Assembly (NCBI GenBank): GCA_051453625.1
Contig: JBOZIK010000001.1
Location: 206,096,716 to 206,134,692, forward strand
Reading direction: 5' to 3'
Source: Welwitschia mirabilis
Lineage: Eukaryota; Gnetophyta; Gnetopsida; Welwitschiales
Length of the DNA: 37,977 bases
Made by a program: the position numbers and the translations under genes. The notes beneath the pieces were generated by a model, which did no database searches, had not been told where the DNA came from, and saw nothing but the letters and a program-made list of their open reading frames with translations. This document shows, piece by piece, positions 32,652-37,977 of this stretch. Within the stretch, counting starts at the first letter, position 1; every line of letters starts with the position of its first letter.

Positions 32652-33900
32652 TGGGTCTCTATGTGGAGAGGACCGGAACTCAACCTTTATGTCAGTATCT
32701 CCCTTACCACCCGTCTCCATAGGTGGCTTAATGATAGACTTATTAATATCTAGAAAGAAATGAGAGATGTGCTCACATAGGCTAGATATGGTCACATCAT
32801 GATGAACACAAACTATCTCAGGGATGCTCACTGAAGTATCCTGCTAAATATCGATCACCCTCTTTAAGATAGCTCGACTATGCTCTATGGTATCTCGACT
32901 TTGCTCCTCTACAGTGCAGACGTGTGCCTTCAACTAATTAAGTTGTGAATATATCCTCTATTCCATCCCTCCTAATAATGTAGTGATCTGATCCGGAGTG
33001 ATATCTCTAGCTGCCTAAGGCTATCCATGTGGAGGTAGCTATGTTACAAATGCCTCACTAGGAGCTGGTGGAGCCATACTAGGTATCGCTATCCCTAGTC
33101 ACCTGAAATATGTGTCATCAACTGTAATATGTACTAAATGAGGACTATCTGCCAGAATCGAGATCTCAAATCGTTGAAAGAGAGCACTTAGTAGATAGGG
33201 TTAAGCAATGGTAGAAAATCGGTGCTGAGTGCTCATCTATCTCAGTCAGTGCTAGATGAAGGTAGCTAAATCCATCCTCTCTGTCAGCTAAATATGGGCT
33301 AGAATCTGAAAATGGGCAATCATAGCATGTGAGTTGTAATAAAATAGAGCTATGTTATAGATAATGGCTTGGTGAAGAATGTGGTAATAGGGAGGTAAAT
33401 ATGTCATAGCTACTCCTCGTCGATCATCACCTACAGAATATGGTAAATCCAGCTAAATAACATAAGTTTGCCTCTCTGACTTACCTTCACCAATATCAAT
33501 CCTCTCCCCATCTCTGGGAAGCCTTGTGATGGCTGTAATATGCTGCGACTTGATATATATGTGATGTCCTCTTACAGTGGCTCTGATCTAGTCATAATGT
33601 GAGTCATCCTGATGGTTGCGATAACCTCGAAGATCTGATAGAACTAAATAATCTCCACCTCATAGTAAGATCCATGAGCATGTAATAACCATTCTTGAAT
33701 ACCAAGCTCCTCTAGTGCGTGGTCTAAGCCAAGCTTAAGTCTTTNNNNNNNNNNGCCCTCTGGGAAATAGTAGAAGCAAGGCTATGCCTTTGCTCCTGTA
33801 GAATAACCTCTCGTTCCTGTTGTTCTGTGGCTCAGGCAGTGGCAGAGCATGTGCAGGTTTGAGAAGAGGATGCACCTGTGTTACTACATGAAAATCCACA
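32652..33900 (-). pseudogene. Post-pol additional ORF, possibly plant transposon protein family (PF20167-like)
   Basis: Reads as a protein of about 400 residues despite stops. In order: a Ser/Thr/Cys-rich and Gln/Glu-rich start (GASSSQTCTC, EQQEREVILQEQRHS), then LEELGIQEWLLHAHGSYYEV (about 33635-33715), a frameshift near 33570-33640, ITAITRLPRDGERIDIGEG (about 33480-33540), a central part with LPPYYHILHQAIIYN, and a C-terminal part rich in Pro (IPSMAPPAPSEAF) and then heptad-like (CTVEEQSRDTIE). The LG-I-WL...TRLP.DG pattern recalls the 'putative plant transposon protein' domain found in plant Ty3-gypsy ORFs. That match is from memory and unverified. From 33570 to the end the frame has 13 stops: 10 TAG, 2 TGA, 1 TAA. 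Gap of 10 N at 33745-33754. Confidence 0.5.
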
Positions 33901-34429
33901 AAAAATAGATATGTGCCATTTAAGAGAAAATAGAAAAAAATTCATAACTTTGTTTATATGCAACCAAATGTTCTGCCATAAGAACTTGATCGTAGCTAAT
34001 GAAACAAGGATTGATTTGATACTTACAATGGCAAAAACTACCATGAATTAAGTGTATAATGAGTAAAAAACTCCAAAAAATTAAAAAACATAGAATTTCA
34101 TGAGAAAATACTCATAACTTTGAATTTAATGGATCAAATTAGATTCCATAAGTTTCTAAGCATAGATCAGCCAAAAATACAGGTGGGTTTGGAGAGAAAT
34201 CATCTGATACGGCCTACAATGAGCAAAATGAGAAAAATTCAAAAAGTTTAAACTCTAGGAAAAGTGAAGAATTACCTCATTTCAATGAAATTTGACTAAA
34301 TTGCTTATAACTGATAGCTCTAAAACTAAAAGATGGATGAGGCACCTGAGAGAAGTTAAAGGAGATGAGTGACACAAGATTTGACATGAAATGAGGGAGA
34401 AAAAGGAGTTTATAGGAATTATGTTGCAT

Positions 34430-34583
34430 TGTCATCTTTTGTATCATGAGAATGACATAAGTAATGACACATGTGTCACTAGCCATGTCATGGGGACAAC
34501 AATGACATGACCATATAAAATAGCTGAATGCAAAATGCATAGTCATCGTCCCCTTGGTTATGTGGACAACGGGTGAAACAACA
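34430..34583. repeat. Three palindrome modules in the element R spacer
   Basis: 34430-34469: outer TGTCATCTT / GTAATGACA, inner TATCAT / ATGACA, loop GAGA. 34474-34513: inner TGTCAT / ACAACA, loop GGGG. 34544-34583: weaker, inner GGTTAT / ACAACG. All three keep the 40-nt frame. The first is almost the same sequence as modules in the element 2 LTR. Confidence 0.75.
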
Positions 34584-34997
34584 ACCTTATCACATTCAAA
34601 TTGAGCCTAGATTTTGATGATATATCTTAAGCATAGAGGGCATTTTGATTCTCAATTCAATTCTTGTTAAATGTAATGTAGTGATCGAAAATTGTGCAAA
34701 TGCCAATATGATGAAAGTAGGCTTAAAAATTTTGATTAAATTAGGATCAAAATTGAAAATAAATCATGGATTCTAAATTAGTAATCTATAAAGAATTTTA
34801 TGACAAGGCTCAATTTTCCCAATTAGCCAAAAATAGCATTTGAAGAGGCTTAACAGGAATTTCTAAGAAAATTTTGATGTTTTAGTGATTTTCTTAGGGT
34901 TATACTCATTAAAATTGAAGTGCCATCAAGTTTTCTACCTTAGAGAAGGGTAAGGATCATGAATTATGTAATCAATTTGTCATATCTTAAGTTTTGG

Positions 34998-35089
34998 TAT
35001 TATCTCTTTTATTGTGAGTACGACATAGGGAATGATAGTTGTTAGCAACTATCATAACCATGGTTGTGAGAACAATAGTTAACACGATA
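34998..35089. repeat. Two palindrome modules in the element R spacer
   Basis: 34998-35037: outer TATTATCTC / GGAATGATA, inner TATTGT / ACGACA, loop GAGT. 35050-35089: outer TATCATAAC / AACACGATA, inner GGTTGT / ACAATA, loop GAGA. They are 52 bp apart. Confidence 0.6.
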
Positions 35090-35618
35090 GATTCTTTTAA
35101 TGCAAATGCAAAAGATAAGTCTAGAATTTCAAGTGGGATAGTCAAATGAATATCAAGAAATCTTAACTCATGTTAGATACAATAAAAAATTGAGGTAAAA
35201 ATGGGTCATAAGGTAATAAAGACATAAATTGGACATTTCAATTTTGAAATGCACAAATTTAAACCTTAGCATGTTTATAATGATTTCCATAGCCAAAATT
35301 TAAATGATACAATGCATAGAGTTCATGATAGATAACTTGACTTAGCTAAAGAACTAAACCTAATACGAATTTTAAGAGAATGCAATTTGGCTTTGAGAAT
35401 TTTTGACTTAACTATGAAATTATGAAATAAATGGATTTAAAGAATATAAAGAAGGTTTGTCCTTTGTATTCTAGGTGCCAACATAAGAAGACCTACATAG
35501 GATAATTATCAGACTAATTAATGTGAAAGATACATCACATAATGCTTAAAGATAAGAGATTCAGAAGTAAGTGATTGTAAAGAGACGCTCATCAAGGTAC
35601 TCATAGAAATTTTGAGTG

Positions 35619-35713
35619 CTTTCTTTTTTATTTTCCTTCTTCTTTCTTTCTCTTCCTCGTATNNNNNNNNNNNNNNNNNNNNNNNNNNNNNNNNNNNNNN
35701 NNNNNNNNNNNNN
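35619..35713. repeat. Pyrimidine tract ending in a 51-N gap
   Basis: TTTCTT/CTTC-rich sequence to 35662, then N to 35713. It is the third case in this window of a pyrimidine tract inside an element coinciding with a gap. Confidence 0.7.
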
Positions 35714-36149
35714 CAGCTATCATATCACACTGCCAAAAGAGAATGGACTCGAAAGCCAACTGTCCCTTTGGTGTGCTTTCAGTAGAACACCATGGAATTA
35801 AACACCATTTCCTTTTTTATTTTAAAGGTATTTGCACTTTTCTAATAAGGTAATTGATGAGCATCAAGTATTCATAGGTATTTGAATACCTTGAGTTTAG
35901 ATAAAGTCAAAATCATTACTTGTTAAACTTCATGAATCTTAATGATGAAGCATTGGTTATGTGAAAGATGATTAAGTAGTCTGATGAATCCAAGATACGT
36001 TAAGTTAAGAGGTCATCTAAACAATAACAAAGGAAAGGGACTTCTCTTTTTCAAGAAGAGGGTCCTCTAACTTAACTACTTTTATCATGTTGACTGAGTA
36101 ATAGCAATCATCAGGTGACTGATAATGCTTTAAATGTCATTCATTTGCC
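35714..36149 (-). other. End of pol or non-coding spacer
   Basis: Downstream of the readable integrase C-terminus. No clear frame. Scattered pieces may derive from the last residues of pol. Confidence 0.4.
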
Positions 36150-37333
36150 TTTATAATTTCATTAGTTTTTAGGTTAAAAATCTCACTAAACCATTAGAAT
36201 GCACTTTTCAATTAGATATGGATTTAACCATCTAGCAGTCAATTTGTTGTGAATTAAATAAACTCTAGCATTAAAAAGTAGAACATACTAACTAGGGTGA
36301 AAGTATTTATGCATAAGATTTTTATCATCTCCATATTTGGTTTGGGCTTTAACTATAAGTTGACGATGGAGGGCTTTGGTTATCTTTTCATCAAAGTGGT
36401 TCAATTGAATTAATCCTTCTTAAAGATTATCAGAATGAGAAACAAGGTCAAGTTGATGAACTATTTTGTAAGAATAATAGCATATATTGACTCGAAGCAC
36501 ACATGTTTTTCCATAGATAAGTTCATAAGGAGAGAAATCTAAAGAATTATGCTAAGTCATACAATAAGCAAAAGGATATCATTAAGATGAAGTACCCATG
36601 ATTTCTAAGATTTATGACAGAGTTTGAAGATTACTTTCTTGATCTTATGATTAGCATTTTTAGCTTGCCCATTTGATTTGGGATGGTAAGAGTTAGCTAT
36701 TCTATGTTCAATCCCAAGTAAAAGTAAGAGTTTCATAAGGATCTTATTAATAAAATAAGTACCTTAGTCAGAAATAAGGATCCTAGGAAATCCAAATCTT
36801 TGGAAGATGTTTGATCTAAGAAATTGGTAAATAGTTTTGGCATCACAAGTCTATGTAGGAATAGCTTCAACTCATTTTATTACATAATAAATTGCCACTA
36901 AGATATAATTTTTTCCACATAAAGAGGGTTTAGGAGGTCCCACAAAGTCTATACTCCAATAATTAAAAGGTTTACATTCCAAGATAGGTATAAGAAGCAT
37001 ATCATGAGTTAAGTAAGACCTCAAAATTGTTGACAAGAAACACATTTCCTAACAAAGTCAAAGGCATCCTTGAATATAGAGCACTAATAGAATCCTAAAT
37101 GTAGATTTTCATAGCAGTCTTTTGGCTACTAGAATGACCTTTACAAACTCCACCATGACAAATAAGAAGAATGTCTTTTTACTCCCATTCAGAAATACAT
37201 TTGTGCATGATTTAATCTTTGCACTGCCTGTATAGATGAGGTTCAATCCATTCATAATCACTTATCTAATGGAAAAAAGATTTTTATTGGTTTCTATTCC
37301 AATGAGAAGGTGTTTGAAAGGTGATAAGATAAT
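36150..37333 (-). pseudogene. Ty3-gypsy integrase, broken (element R pol)
   Basis: Frames pieced from the minus strand give the integrase order. The HHCC zinc-binding part has CHGGVCKGH (37134-37160) and, after a frameshift, FKDAFDFVRKCVSC (CxxC at about 37033-37047). The core has SIDFVGP (first catalytic Asp, 36935-36955), LISD (second Asp, 36767-36778), then 35 residues later NGQAK, where Ty3-gypsy integrases have the catalytic Glu (Lys codon AAA at 36659-36661). FSPYELIYGK (about 36505-36535) and a C-terminal VLLFNAR...LTARWLNPYLIEK (about 36200-36280) follow. Stops include TGA for the expected Trp of K-W-VEA and TAG/TAA where Gln is expected (for example ISD-stop-GTYF). No chromodomain is visible. 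Frameshifts occur near 37080-37100 and 36560-36590. Confidence 0.8.
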
Positions 37334-37977
37334 TTACAATATCAACATACCATGGAGCACTTGTTTTGAAGATACCTCATAAAATATGTTAACCATAAAA
37401 AGTTGTTCATCTGGAAAGTCATCATAAATAGGTTGATCAAAATTAGAAGAAGTATCAGAAGGAAGTTTAGAGAGATGATTGGCTACTAGATTTTGTTTTC
37501 CTACCTTATCTACTATTTTCAAATTGAATTCTATAACAAAAGTATCCATCGTATCAAGCATGCACTAGAATCTTTCTTTTTCATTAAATATCTAATGGCT
37601 ACATGATCTGTGTAAACATAAGTGTGAAAACCAAGGAGGTAATTTCGAAGTTTTTCTAAACAAAATATAATTACTAGCATCTTCTTTTTAGTAGTGATAT
37701 AGTTGAGTTGAGCACCAGAAATGGTTTTACTAATGTAACTAACAACTTTCATCTCTTTCTCATGTTTTTGTCCTAACATCCCATCTACAGCAAGATTACT
37801 AGTTTCACATATTAACTCAAAGTCCTTATTCCAATATTAACCACTTACTATGGGTTTATTGTTAATGGCAATTTTAAGATTATCAAAGGCTTGTTGGCAG
37901 TCATCACTCCATTCATATTTAACATCCTTTTCTAGAAGTTGATGAAGTGGCTTACAAATTGTTGCATATCCTTCAAT
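37334..37977 (-). pseudogene. Reverse transcriptase end and RNase H, broken (element R pol)
   Basis: From the right edge: the RT-RNase H connection (KPLHQLLEKDVKYEW, CQQAFDNLK), then RNase H with LICETSN where the family has CDAS, VVSYISKTISGAQLNY, TTKKKML where TTEKELL is usual, and YVYTDHVAIRYL, followed by LIRWILLL. A TAG and a 1-bp loss at about 37534 shift the frame to EFNLKIVDKVGKQNLVANHL (to 37334), ending in FPDEQLFMVN. The first catalytic Asp appears as Glu and the catalytic Glu position as Lys, so activity is not expected even without the frameshift. One further TAA is near 37838. The family match (plant Ty3-gypsy, non-chromovirus) is firm. Confidence 0.88.

Larger units (their letters stand above)
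33901..35618 (-). other. Spacer between pol and the additional ORF
   Basis: No reading frame of note. Outside the palindrome modules it is AT-rich and non-repetitive. Spacers of this kind between pol and the extra ORF are usual in Athila/Tat elements. Confidence 0.5.
31288..37977 (-). mobile_element. Element R: Ty3-gypsy element of the Tat/Athila type, 3' part
   Basis: Minus-strand order visible: end of reverse transcriptase, RNase H, integrase (36.1-37.98 kb), a spacer with five palindrome modules, an additional ORF (32652-33900), PPT region and 3' LTR (31288-32383). The 5' half (5' LTR, gag, most of pol) is outside the window. An extra ORF between pol and the 3' LTR is known in Athila (env-like) and in some Tat elements, which supports the assignment. 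All reading frames are broken, so the copy is dead. Confidence 0.7.

Noticed and set aside
32652-33900. Reassigned genetic code (TAG/TAA as Gln)
   Set aside because: The TAG-for-Gln pattern could suggest it, but catalytic residues are lost, frameshifts are present, and PBS and LTR sequences show the same C to T bias. Decay explains all of it.

Overview
This is plant nuclear DNA, almost certainly from a flowering plant; I cannot name the species. It is very AT-rich, has no intact host gene, and is built from old, nested LTR retrotransposons. The plant assignment rests on primer-binding sites (PBS) that look like decayed copies of the tRNA-Asp PBS used by plant Athila/Tat Ty3-gypsy elements, on a Ty3-gypsy RNase H and integrase at the right end, and on a decay pattern (Gln codons to TAG/TAA, C to T and G to A) expected of heavily methylated plant repeats.

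Layout. 1-577 is unassigned AT-rich DNA that ends in an LTR/PPT-like junction. 640-8348 is element 1 (minus strand): a damaged 3' LTR, PPT, about 5.8 kb of internal DNA, PBS and 5' LTR. 8349-14002 is mostly featureless, apart from a badly decayed gag-like reading frame at 12.2-13.3 kb. 14003-15624 is the 5' LTR, PBS and start of the leader of element 3 (plus strand). 15630-25016 is element 2 (minus strand), inserted into the leader of element 3 and flanked by an exact 5-bp duplication, ATGAC. Element 3 resumes at 25022 and can be followed to about 26622. 26623-31287 is non-coding DNA with a degenerate tandem repeat and a GC-richer island. 31288-37977 is the 3' part of a fourth element (element R, minus strand): 3' LTR, a post-pol additional ORF full of TAG stops, a spacer, then integrase, RNase H and the end of reverse transcriptase running off the right edge.

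Elements 1-3 show no gag-pol. They look like large non-autonomous derivatives (LARD type) that share LTR ends, PBS, PPT region and promoter layout with element R, which may represent the pol-bearing lineage that mobilised them. In the place of gag they carry relics of a conserved acidic, Asn/Gln/Ser-rich protein of about 500 residues that I do not recognise.

The most unusual signal is a 40-nt, symmetric, nested palindrome (arms 9-3-6-4-6-3-9, ideal arms TGTCATCCC / TGTCAT / GGGG / ATGACA / GGGATGACA). I found about 23 copies by eye. Two or three sit in each LTR at fixed distances (about 118, 225 and 340 bp) upstream of the TATA box, four lie in tandem in the leader of element 2, and five lie between pol and the additional ORF of element R. 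Several blocks of N interrupt the sequence, and two are flanked by duplicated contig ends.
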